A stretch of 14,097 bases of DNA from Ruminococcus sp. UBA3800 (GTDB lineage: Bacteria; Bacillota; Clostridia; Oscillospirales; Ruminococcaceae): the NCBI GenBank assembly GCA_002368715.1, contig DFEO01000105.1, forward strand, positions 1 to 14,097, written 5' to 3'. The translations under genes and the position numbers were made by a program. The number at the start of each line of letters is the position of its first letter. Positions within the stretch are counted from its first letter, which is position 1. Below are positions 7,745 to 14,097 of the stretch, piece after piece. The notes beneath the pieces are model-generated. The model made no database searches. It was not told the origin of the DNA and was given only the letters and a program-made list of their open reading frames with translations.

Positions 7745-7951
7745 AAAACTTGTCCTTTGGCATTTTACCACATATAAAGGATTTTGTCAAGGACGCAGCG
7801 CTTCGGCGGCTGCATTATGAAATATGCAATATTCAATTAAAAAACTATGACTGCCGATCGAAATGCCGGTTTGATGCTCTGCTGAGGTATGCACAGAGCG
7901 GCGCTTTCAGATCGGCCGTAACATTGAAAAGAAATATAAGGGGGTAAAAAA
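7711..7951 (+). promoter_or_regulatory. Long structured 5' leader of the ABC exporter operon; possible cis-regulatory RNA
   Basis: About 240 nt without a credible gene. Beyond the 5' hairpin I see four further elements. CCTTT (7754-7758) can pair with AAAGG (7776-7780), or alternatively GTCCTT (7752-7757) with AAGGAC (7789-7794). A GC-rich stem at 7795-7813 closes on a C(UUCG)G tetraloop, and its 3' arm overlaps TGCAT/ATGCA (7811-7828), a competing stem. A long interrupted stem at 7853-7916 pairs GCCGATC/GATCGGC, GAAA/TTTC, GCCG/CGGC and CTCTG/CAGAG, about 20 pairs in all. No T run follows any of these. The ribosome binding site AAGGGGG (7938-7944) is left free of this last stem. The mutually exclusive pairs hint at a regulatory RNA, but no known riboswitch class is recognised. 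Confidence 0.5.
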
Positions 7952-8899
7952 ATGGGTGTTGTTGTAAAGATCTCGGGACTGGTAAAAAGCTACAAGGAGC
8001 TCACTGCTGTGAATGAGCTTGACCTGGAGATCAATGAAGGTGAGGTTTTCGGGCTTCTTGGCCCTAACGGCTCGGGCAAGTCCACCACTATAAACTGCCT
8101 GCTGTCGCTTCTCGACTTTGACAAGGGCGAGATCGAGATCTTCGGCAAGAAGATGTCGCCTACCGCTTATGATATCAAAAAGGATATAGGTATCATAATG
8201 CAGGATGTTGCGGTGTTCGACGAGCTGACGGTCTACGAGAACATAGACTATTTCTGCGGCCTTTATGTGACCGACAAGGCGCAGAGAAAGAAGCTCGTGG
8301 ACGAGGCCGTAAAGTTTTCGGGACTTGAGGACTTTGTAAAGTTCAGACCCAAGAAGCTTTCGGGAGGCCTGCTAAGAAGACTGAACATTGCCTGCGGCAT
8401 AGCACACAAGCCAAAGCTCATCATCCTTGACGAGCCGACCGTTGCTGTTGATCCTCAGTCGAGAAACAAGATACTTGAAGGCATAACCGAGCTGAACAAA
8501 CAGGGCGCTACGGTCATCTACACCTCTCACTATATGGAAGAGGTGGAGCAGATATGCTCACGCATCGCTATAATTGACAAGGGCAAAAAGATAGCCGAGG
8601 GCACCAAGGAGCAACTTAAAAAGATGGTAAAAAACACCGAGACTATCAGCATCCTTGCGTGTGAAGCAAAGCAGGAGCATCTTGAACAGATAAGACAGCT
8701 CCCTCACGTTCTGGAGGCAGAGCTTGAAGATAAGAAGCTGGTGATCCATTATTCCGGCGGCAAGCACAACCTTATCAGAGTGCTGGATGTGCTCCAGAAG
8801 GCTGATGTTGATTTCGGACGTGTTTACTCCGAGCTCCCGACTCTCAATGATGTGTTCCTGGAGCTGACAGGAACGGCTCTCAGAGATCAGGAGGGCTGA
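7952..8899 (+). CDS. ABC transporter ATP-binding protein (ABC-2 exporter, DrrA/CcmA-type)
   Basis: A 315-residue cytoplasmic ATPase of the type that powers ABC-2 drug, peptide or polysaccharide exporters. The nucleotide-binding domain covers about 5-215: Walker A GPNGSGKST (37-45), Q-loop Gln84, signature KLSGGLLRRL (135-144), Walker B LIILDEP (156-162) and H-loop His193 in TSHYMEE. The signature has Leu at the fifth position (LSGGL) where Gln or Met is usual. The D-loop side reads TVAVDP rather than the frequent TVGVDP. The catalytic Glu161 is present, so it should be active. The C-terminal part (about 220-315) is the accessory region found in DrrA-like ATPases. The ATG follows AAGGGGG with 7 nt spacing. 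It is the first gene of a three-gene operon; the next gene starts 1 nt after its stop codon. Confidence 0.95.
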   Translation: MGVVVKISGLVKSYKELTAVNELDLEINEGEVFGLLGPNGSGKSTTINCLLSLLDFDKGEIEIFGKKMSPTAYDIKKDIGIIMQDVAVFDELTVYENIDYFCGLYVTDKAQRKKLVDEAVKFSGLEDFVKFRPKKLSGGLLRRLNIACGIAHKPKLIILDEPTVAVDPQSRNKILEGITELNKQGATVIYTSHYMEEVEQICSRIAIIDKGKKIAEGTKEQLKKMVKNTETISILACEAKQEHLEQIRQLPHVLEAELEDKKLVIHYSGGKHNLIRVLDVLQKADVDFGRVYSELPTLNDVFLELTGTALRDQEG

Positions 8900-8900
8900 T

Positions 8901-10043
8901 ATGTTTTTACATAATTTCAAGTTCGAGCTGCTTTCCGGGCTGAGAGTCAAGGAAATGATAATCTGGCTCATCCTGTTCCCCATTGCACTGGGTACCTGCT
9001 TCAAGGTGGCGTTTTCCAGCGTTTATGAGAACACTATGGTTTTTGAGCCGATAAAGGTCGCAGTGGTGACCGAGGAAAAGACCCTTGATTCCGAGATGTT
9101 CAAAGAGACGATATCTCAGGTGAAGAACGAAAAGGACAAACTGTTCAAGGTGAAGCTATGTGACAGAAAAAAAGCGCTGAAGCTTCTCGATGACGAAGAG
9201 ATAAGTGCTGTCATCTTTGCCGGAAATGATATTTCTATGACTACGGCTTCAAGCGGGATGAGTGTGACCGTTGCAAAGGCCTTCCTTGACCAGTATATAC
9301 ATTCGAGAGATATAATAATAAATGCGATGAAGTCGGGAGACACACAGGCATATGAGAGTGTGATGAAGGCTGTTTCCGATGATACGCAGAGCGTTGTGAA
9401 AAAGCAGATGACTCACGGAAACACCGATATGTATATCCAGTATTTTTATAATCTGCTGGCAATGGTGGCTATGTACGGCTCGCTATCCGGGCTTCATATC
9501 GCTATCGGCAGCCAGGCCAATCTTTCGGCTCTCGGCGCAAGAAAGAACATTTCCCCCACGCCAAAGCTTATCCAGATAACGGCTTCGCTCTGTGCGACCT
9601 TTGTGATGGAGGCTGTCTGCATCGTGATAGCCGTCACCTACACAAGGTTCGTGCTGAGGATAGACTACGGCGACAGACTGGGGCTCGTTTACCTTGCGGC
9701 TGTCATCGGCGGCTGCCTTGGAGTGTCGCTCGGGTTCATGGTCGGCTCTATCGGAAAGATGAGTCTTGGCGCAAAGAGTGCAATGTGCAGTGCTGTGTCA
9801 CTGGGGCTCTGCTTTTTCAGCGGCCTTATGGACGGAGGTATGAAGGCTAAGGTAGAGCTGGCAGCACCCTGGTTCAACAGGATAAATCCTGCGGCTCTTA
9901 TCTCCGACAGCATATACTGTCTTAATGTTTACGAGGACCTTTCAAGGTTCTGGGAAAAGATCGTGTCAATGGTCGTTATTACGGTCATACTCACGCTTCT
10001 GGGATTTGTGATGACAAGGAGGCGCAGGTATGCAAGTGTTTAA
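8901..10043 (+). CDS. ABC-2 type transporter permease, first subunit
   Basis: A 380-residue membrane protein with the ABC-2 permease layout: one N-terminal helix (about 20-38), a large extracytoplasmic domain (about 40-180), then five helices near 181-203, 226-250, 260-284, 293-310 and 353-371, ending in an Arg-rich cytoplasmic tail (MTRRRRYASV). It should pair with the second permease (10030-11166) to form the channel driven by the ATPase. The start has an AGGAGG site lying within the end of the ATPase gene (8889-8894) and is only 1 nt from that stop codon, so translation is probably coupled. The two permeases share layout but little obvious sequence, which suggests a heterodimer. The exported substrate cannot be inferred; no peptide precursor or modification gene is adjacent. 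Confidence 0.9.
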   Translation: MFLHNFKFELLSGLRVKEMIIWLILFPIALGTCFKVAFSSVYENTMVFEPIKVAVVTEEKTLDSEMFKETISQVKNEKDKLFKVKLCDRKKALKLLDDEEISAVIFAGNDISMTTASSGMSVTVAKAFLDQYIHSRDIIINAMKSGDTQAYESVMKAVSDDTQSVVKKQMTHGNTDMYIQYFYNLLAMVAMYGSLSGLHIAIGSQANLSALGARKNISPTPKLIQITASLCATFVMEAVCIVIAVTYTRFVLRIDYGDRLGLVYLAAVIGGCLGVSLGFMVGSIGKMSLGAKSAMCSAVSLGLCFFSGLMDGGMKAKVELAAPWFNRINPAALISDSIYCLNVYEDLSRFWEKIVSMVVITVILTLLGFVMTRRRRYASV

Positions 10044-11166
10044 GCTGTTTTTTATGATACTGAGACGCAGGCTGGTCCCTGTGATATTGTACATGGGCAT
10101 CTTTATCCTTATCCTGACCTCGATAACGTCAAGCGGATCGCAGAACGAAAGCTTCAAGCCCTCTGAGCTGAGGCTCGTGATCTATGATGAGGACGGCACT
10201 GAGGCAAGCAGGCTTGCAAAGGACTATCTTGCCAAGGGAAATGAGCTGGTGGATATCAAGGATGACGACGACGAGATACTTGATGCGCTGTATTACACGA
10301 CCATCCACTATGCGGTGACGATAAACAAGGGATTTGAGCAAAAGCTTGAAAAAGGCGAGACCGACGGGCTTTTCACGGTAAGATATGTTCACGATAACTA
10401 TTCAAATGTTCTTGCAGACAACAAGATGAACGAATATGTGAAGACTGTCAGCGCATATGCGGCATCGGGAATGGATGTAGAGAGCGCCTCAAAGAAGGCC
10501 GCAAAGACTCTCAAAAAGCAGGCTGAGGTGACATATCAGCAGAATACTAAGTCGAGCGATGAGATAATGGGGATGTTCTTCCAGTATCTGCCCTATGTTC
10601 TGTTCTCGGCTATCATCTCGGCACTTGGACCTGTGCTGATAACGCTTGACCGCAAGATCGTCCGTGATCGTACACACTGCTCGGCTTTGAAGCTTTCGAG
10701 AGAGACCTTCGGCAAGATCGGTGCGGCATCGGTGTTCGTTATGATACTCTGGGGAGTGTTCCTTGTCGCCGGAGCCGTTATCTCGAAAGGTTCCTACTCG
10801 GGCAAGACGCTTTATGCCGTTGCCAACTCGTTTATCTATGCGCTTATCTCGACAGGTATAGCCATTCTTGTTGCTTCTGTCGTGAATAATGAGAACGTGC
10901 TCAATGTTATCATTCAGATATTCGGTCTGGGGTCAAGCTTTCTGTGCGGCGTTTTCGTCCCTCAGGAATTACTGGGCAAGGGCGTGGTCACTGTTTCCAA
11001 GGCACTGCCTGCTTACTGGTATGTAAAGGCAAACAACTCCGTCTTCGGGCTGAGCGAACAGACCTTTGACAGCGGTAAGGTGCTTTTGTGCTTTGCGGCA
11101 GAGCTCGGCTTTGCAGCGCTGATATTTGCACTTGCATTCGTGCTTGCAAAGAGAAAGAAAAGCTAG
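10030..11166 (+). CDS. ABC-2 type transporter permease, second subunit
   Basis: A 378-residue ABC-2 permease with the same plan as its partner: a basic N-terminus (LRRR, 11-14), helix about 16-34, an extracytoplasmic domain about 36-180 that is acidic in part (DDDDE, 78-82), and helices near 183-206, 229-251, 262-284, 290-310 and 351-372. LPAYWYVKA (326-334) before the last helix resembles a stretch common in ABC-2 permeases of drug exporters. The gene overlaps the preceding permease by 14 nt; an AGGAGG site at 10017-10022 precedes the ATG by 7 nt, so translation is coupled. A hairpin 8 nt after the stop codon probably ends the operon. The role is export, with an unknown substrate. Confidence 0.9.
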   Translation: MQVFKLFFMILRRRLVPVILYMGIFILILTSITSSGSQNESFKPSELRLVIYDEDGTEASRLAKDYLAKGNELVDIKDDDDEILDALYYTTIHYAVTINKGFEQKLEKGETDGLFTVRYVHDNYSNVLADNKMNEYVKTVSAYAASGMDVESASKKAAKTLKKQAEVTYQQNTKSSDEIMGMFFQYLPYVLFSAIISALGPVLITLDRKIVRDRTHCSALKLSRETFGKIGAASVFVMILWGVFLVAGAVISKGSYSGKTLYAVANSFIYALISTGIAILVASVVNNENVLNVIIQIFGLGSSFLCGVFVPQELLGKGVVTVSKALPAYWYVKANNSVFGLSEQTFDSGKVLLCFAAELGFAALIFALAFVLAKRKKS

Positions 11167-11173
11167 AAAAGTT

Positions 11174-11223
11174 TCATCCTCTCCTGCCTGCCGCTGTGCG
11201 GGGAGCGAGAGGATGATCTGTTT
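11174..11223 (+). terminator. Probable terminator after the ABC exporter operon, weak U-tract
   Basis: TCATCCTCTC (11174-11183) pairs perfectly with GAGAGGATGA (11207-11216), and CCGC/GCGG (11191-11194 with 11198-11201) forms an inner stem. The 3' tail is TCTGTTTG, a poor T run, so termination may be partial on the plus strand. The minus-strand side has CTTTTC. The position just after the last exporter gene is what supports the call. Confidence 0.6.
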
Positions 11224-11262
11224 GAGAAAGCAGGGAACATTTGTAAAATTTCTATTAAGCTA

Positions 11263-11291
11263 TTGAAAAATCGTGATTTGTGATGTATAAT
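11263..11291 (+). promoter_or_regulatory. Sigma-A promoter for the pheST T-box leader
   Basis: TTGAAA (11263-11268, 5/6), a 17-nt spacer and TATAAT (11286-11291, 6/6). Transcription should begin near 11298, just before the T-box stem I sequence. Nothing else of note is seen between the exporter terminator and this promoter (11224-11262), which is A/T-rich. Confidence 0.88.
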
Positions 11292-11297
11292 CATATA

Positions 11298-11550
11298 AGT
11301 TGAATATTCACTGAAAACACATTGACCGAGAGAGTAAGCCGATATCAAGGCAATCAGAGAGGAATGCAGTTTGCTGAAAGCGTTCTTTGCCCAGTTGTGC
11401 CGAAGTTCACTCGTGAGTGGTTGTGCTGAAAACAGCAGTAGGCGCAAACGCAGTGTCTGCGTTAAAGACAGAGGAATGTTGGTTCCTTGTGGGTGGTAAC
11501 AGTTGCGTAAATTCGGCTCTGTCCCGTCAAGTTCCGGGGCAGGGCTTTTT
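11298..11550 (+). promoter_or_regulatory. T-box riboswitch leader, phenylalanine (UUC specifier)
   Basis: This leader senses uncharged tRNA-Phe and controls pheST by antitermination. Stem I starts with the familiar GACCGAGAGAGTA (about 11314-11326), and a later GCTGAAAGCG precedes TTC at 11383-11385, a Phe codon in the specifier position. A perfect stem III is AACGCAG/CTGCGTT (11447-11463). The T-box sequence GTGGGTGGTAAC (about 11489-11500) contains TGGT, complementary to the ACCA end of a tRNA with discriminator A, as in tRNA-Phe. GACAGAG (11467-11473) can pair with CTCTGTC (11517-11523), which sequesters the 5' arm of the terminator, so antiterminator and terminator exclude each other. The specifier and the downstream genes agree, which makes the assignment firm; the exact stem I fold was not computed. 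Confidence 0.9.
11516..11550 (+). terminator. Regulated intrinsic terminator of the pheST T-box leader
   Basis: GCTCTGTCCCG (11516-11526) pairs with CGGGGCAGGGC (11535-11545) over 11 bp with two G-U pairs and an 8-nt loop, followed by five T (11546-11550) and more T/A. It ends 25 nt before the pheS start codon. It forms when charged tRNA-Phe fails to stabilise the antiterminator. Confidence 0.92.
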
Positions 11551-11575
11551 ATTTATTTGAAAGGAATGGTACTTT

Positions 11576-12595
11576 ATGAAGGAAGAGCTCAAAAGCATTG
11601 AAGAGCGTGCCCGTGAAGAGCTGGGCAGCATAAGAGACAGCAAAAAGCTCGAGGATTTTCGTATCCGCTTTTTAGGCAAAAAGGGCGAGATAACCACTAT
11701 CCTCAAGCAGATGGGCAAGCTTTCCGCTGAGGAAAGACCTGCTATGGGGCAGCTTGCAAACAAGATAAGAGCAAATATCGAGAACGCTCTCAACACTAAG
11801 AAGGAAGAACTCAAATCTGCCGCAGAGGCACAAAGGCTCCAAAGCGAAACTATCGACGTAACCCTGCCGGGAAAGAGATCGAGAGTCGGAAGACCTCATC
11901 CTCTGAATGCTACACTCGAGGAGATCGAGGAGGTGTTCCTCGGAATGGGATTTGATATCGTTGAGGGTCCGGAGGTAGAGACCGACCATTATTGCTTTGA
12001 GGCGCTCAATATGCCGAAGCATCATCCTGCAAGAGATACACAGGATACATTCTATATAAACGAGAACGTGCTGCTCAGAACGCAGACATCCTCTGTTCAG
12101 ATAAGAGTTATGGAGAAGAAAAAGCCGCCTATCAGGATAATCTCTCCCGGCCGTGTTTACCGTTCCGATGCCGTTGATGCCACACATTCTCCGCTGTTTC
12201 ACCAGATAGAGGGGCTTGTTATCGACAAGGGCATAACTATGGCTGACCTTAAAGGCACGCTGGAGCTGCTGATGCAGCGTATCTACGGCGACGAAGCCAA
12301 GGTAAGGTTCCGCCCTCACCACTTCCCTTACACCGAGCCATCGGCCGAGGTAGACCTTATGTGCTTCAACTGTCACGGCGCAGGATGCTCGATGTGCAAG
12401 CAGGAGGGCTGGGTCGAGCTTCTGGGCGCAGGTATGGTACACCCGAAGGTGCTGGCTGACTGCGGTATCGACCCCGAGGTGTATTCGGGCTTTGCGTTCG
12501 GTATCGGACTTGAGCGTATCACTATGGGCAGATACAGCATAAACGATATGCGTCTGCTTTATGAGAACGACATGAGATTTTTAGAGCAGTTCTGA
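11576..12595 (+). CDS. pheS: Phenylalanyl-tRNA synthetase alpha subunit
   Basis: The 339-residue catalytic alpha subunit of class II phenylalanyl-tRNA synthetase. With PheT it forms the cytoplasmic (alpha-beta)2 enzyme that charges tRNA-Phe using ATP. The N-terminal coiled coil covers about 1-90. The catalytic domain begins at HPLN (108-111). Motif 2 includes GRVYRSDAVDATHSPLFHQ (192-210) with FHQIEG. FRPHHFPYTEPSAEVD (245-260) lines the phenylalanine pocket, and motif 3 is GIGLERI (309-315). A CxxC...CxxC cluster (Cys263, 266, 271, 274) lies in the insertion common in Firmicutes PheS. Length is normal and no key motif is missing. The ATG has an AAGGAA site 9 nt upstream and follows the T-box terminator. 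pheT starts 18 nt after the stop codon. Confidence 0.98.
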   Translation: MKEELKSIEERAREELGSIRDSKKLEDFRIRFLGKKGEITTILKQMGKLSAEERPAMGQLANKIRANIENALNTKKEELKSAAEAQRLQSETIDVTLPGKRSRVGRPHPLNATLEEIEEVFLGMGFDIVEGPEVETDHYCFEALNMPKHHPARDTQDTFYINENVLLRTQTSSVQIRVMEKKKPPIRIISPGRVYRSDAVDATHSPLFHQIEGLVIDKGITMADLKGTLELLMQRIYGDEAKVRFRPHHFPYTEPSAEVDLMCFNCHGAGCSMCKQEGWVELLGAGMVHPKVLADCGIDPEVYSGFAFGIGLERITMGRYSINDMRLLYENDMRFLEQF

Positions 12596-12613
12596 TAAGG
12601 GGAGGTAAAGAAA

Positions 12614-14097
12614 ATGGATCTTTCAATGAGATGGCTCGCAGACTATGTTGACTGCGATATGCCTATAAAGGACTTTGTTTCGGGCCTGACTATATCGGGC
12701 TCAAAGGTCGAGTGCTATAACGAGGAGGGTGCTTATCTTTCAAACGTTGTGGTCGGCCAGGTAAAGGAGATCGAGCGGCACCCCGATTCCGACCATATGT
12801 GGATAACACAGATAGATGTTGGAGAGGACGAGCTCGTTCAGATAGTTACCGGTGCTCAGAATGTTTCAAAGGGTGATTTTGTTCCCGTTGCAAAGCATAA
12901 GTCCACCGTGCTCCACGAGGGAAAGCCTGTGAAGATAACCAAGGGCAAGCTCAGAGGTGTGCCCTCTAACGGTATGCTCTGCTCCCTTGACGAGCTGGGA
13001 CTTTCAGTTCACGATTTTCCTTATGCGATAGAGGACGGGATCTTCATCCTTGGTGATGACTGCGACAGGACTATCGGCACCGATATAAGAAAGGCTGTCG
13101 GCTTTGATGACACGACAGTAGAGTTTGAGATAACCTCGAACCGCCCCGATTGTATGTCCGTTATAGGGCTTGCCAGAGAAACAGCTGCGACCTTTGGGAC
13201 AGAGCTGAGAGTCAAGGCTCCCGAGTATAAGGGCGTTAAGGGAAATATCCACGATATGCTCAGCGTAAAGATACACAATACAGACCTGTGCAAGAGATAC
13301 ATCGGCGCTATCGTCAAGAACGTAAAGATAGGACCCTCCCCGAGATGGATGAGAGAAAGGCTCAGAGCATCGGGTGTCAGACCTATAAACAACTTTGTGG
13401 ATATCACTAACTTCGTTATGCTCGAATACGGCAGACCGATGCACGCTTTTGACCTCAGATATGTTGAGGGCGGCGAAATAAACGTAAGGAATGCCAAAGC
13501 AGGCGAGAAGATAACAACACTCGACGGCGTTGAGCGTGAGCTGTCGGAGGAGATGCTGGTCATCGCCGATGCTAAGAAGCCCGTTGCCGTTGCCGGCGTT
13601 ATGGGCGGCGAGTATTCGGGTATTATGGATGACACGACGACGATAGTTTTCGAGTCCGCTATGTTCAACGGCGTTTCGGTAAGACGTACGGCTAAGGCTT
13701 TGGGCATGAGAACCGAGGCCTCGTCAAGATACGAAAAGGAGCTTGACGCTACGGGCTGCCTTCGCTCGCTGACGCGTGCTTTACAGCTCGTTGAAATGCT
13801 CGACGCGGGCGATATCGTAAGCGGCGTAGTTGACTGCGACTATTCGGACAAGACGCCCGTTACGCTTCCGTTTATGCCCGAATGGGTTAACAATTTCATC
13901 GGTATCGACCTTTCCGCCGACGAGCAGAAGGCGATACTTGAAAAGATTGATTTCAAGGTTGAAAACGGCGTTATCACCGCTCCGTCGTTCAGAAATGACA
14001 TTGAGCATCAGGCCGATATCTCCGAGGAAATCGCGCGTTTCTACGGCTACAACAAAATTCCCGACAGAGAGCTTCACGGCGTTGCCGACGGCAGATA
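12614..14097 (+). CDS. pheT: Phenylalanyl-tRNA synthetase beta subunit, N-terminal part, cut by window edge
   Basis: 494 residues are visible with no stop or frameshift; the full protein is normally near 800 residues, so roughly 300 are missing at the right edge. The ATG follows a strong GGGGAGGT site (12599-12606). The tRNA-binding (EMAP/OB) domain, about 40-150, is marked by VGQVKEIERHPDSDHM (47-62) and by the block ending GMLCS (120-124). The B3/B4 editing domain, about 210-390, holds RPINNFVDITNFVMLEYG (256-273), HAFD (277-280) and MGGEYSG (330-336). A B5 domain with a helix-turn-helix-like fold starts near 417. The beta subunit binds tRNA-Phe and edits mischarged Tyr-tRNA. It is co-transcribed with pheS under T-box control. 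Codon preference changes from about position 13540 (ATA/AGA-rich before; more ATC/ATT and CGN after), noted under findings. Confidence 0.97.
   Translation, partial: MDLSMRWLADYVDCDMPIKDFVSGLTISGSKVECYNEEGAYLSNVVVGQVKEIERHPDSDHMWITQIDVGEDELVQIVTGAQNVSKGDFVPVAKHKSTVLHEGKPVKITKGKLRGVPSNGMLCSLDELGLSVHDFPYAIEDGIFILGDDCDRTIGTDIRKAVGFDDTTVEFEITSNRPDCMSVIGLARETAATFGTELRVKAPEYKGVKGNIHDMLSVKIHNTDLCKRYIGAIVKNVKIGPSPRWMRERLRASGVRPINNFVDITNFVMLEYGRPMHAFDLRYVEGGEINVRNAKAGEKITTLDGVERELSEEMLVIADAKKPVAVAGVMGGEYSGIMDDTTTIVFESAMFNGVSVRRTAKALGMRTEASSRYEKELDATGCLRSLTRALQLVEMLDAGDIVSGVVDCDYSDKTPVTLPFMPEWVNNFIGIDLSADEQKAILEKIDFKVENGVITAPSFRNDIEHQADISEEIARFYGYNKIPDRELHGVADGR

Noticed and set aside
7750..7947. 65-residue open frame in the ABC leader, a possible leader peptide
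   Set aside because: It starts with TTG without a ribosome binding site, and the sequence is better explained as structured RNA.
11672..12442. 256-residue minus-strand open frame antisense to pheS
   Set aside because: Long but antisense to a fully conserved pheS; no start signals and no recognisable protein.
13004..13707. Two long minus-strand open frames inside pheT
   Set aside because: They are shadows of pheT, whose plus-strand frame is conserved throughout and simply lacks a stop codon within the window.
1..14097. CRISPR array, insertion sequence, tRNA gene or prophage
   Set aside because: No regularly spaced direct repeats, transposase-like protein, cloverleaf sequence or phage gene was seen; the genes are housekeeping or transport.

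Overview
The window reads as chromosomal DNA of a Gram-positive, Firmicutes-type bacterium, most likely a Ruminococcus-like member of the Clostridia (Oscillospirales). This is an inference from several things: AGA/ATA-rich codon use at moderate G+C, strong AGGAGG-type ribosome binding sites, textbook sigma-A promoters (TTGACA, 17 nt, TATAAT), a T-box leader in front of pheST, and a lipoprotein signal typical of these organisms. No mobile element, CRISPR array, tRNA or rRNA was found. Both window edges cut genes.

Left block (1-7643), all on the minus strand. From right to left in the direction of transcription it holds: a secreted transglutaminase-like lipoprotein (6288-7643) with its own terminator; then a consensus promoter (6211-6239) driving a class I/II PLP aminotransferase, a large FtsX-type permease with no neighbouring ATPase, a small cysteine-rich membrane protein and the universal ATPase YchF. 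The last four are spaced 36, 40 and 11 nt apart, have no terminator between them, and end at a strong terminator (705-745), so they look like one transcription unit. Beyond the terminator is the N-terminal part of an S66 (LD-carboxypeptidase/MccF-like) peptidase, cut by the window edge.

Divergent control region (7644-7951). A perfect plus-strand promoter starts a leader of about 240 nt with several hairpins before an ABC exporter operon. A weaker minus-strand promoter for the lipoprotein gene overlaps it, and a 14-bp imperfect palindrome lies at the start of the plus-strand transcript.

Right block (7952-14097), all on the plus strand. An ABC ATPase and two ABC-2-type permeases form a tightly packed exporter operon (1-nt gap, then 14-nt overlap), closed by a hairpin. 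A promoter, a phenylalanine-type T-box leader with a UUC specifier, and an intrinsic terminator then precede pheS and pheT (phenylalanyl-tRNA synthetase alpha and beta; pheT runs off the right edge). Uncharged tRNA-Phe should relieve termination and raise synthetase production.

Most of the window is ordinary housekeeping and transport. The least explained parts are the structured leader of the ABC exporter operon, the FtsX permease without a partner ATPase, the small cysteine-rich membrane protein, and a change in codon preference inside pheT.
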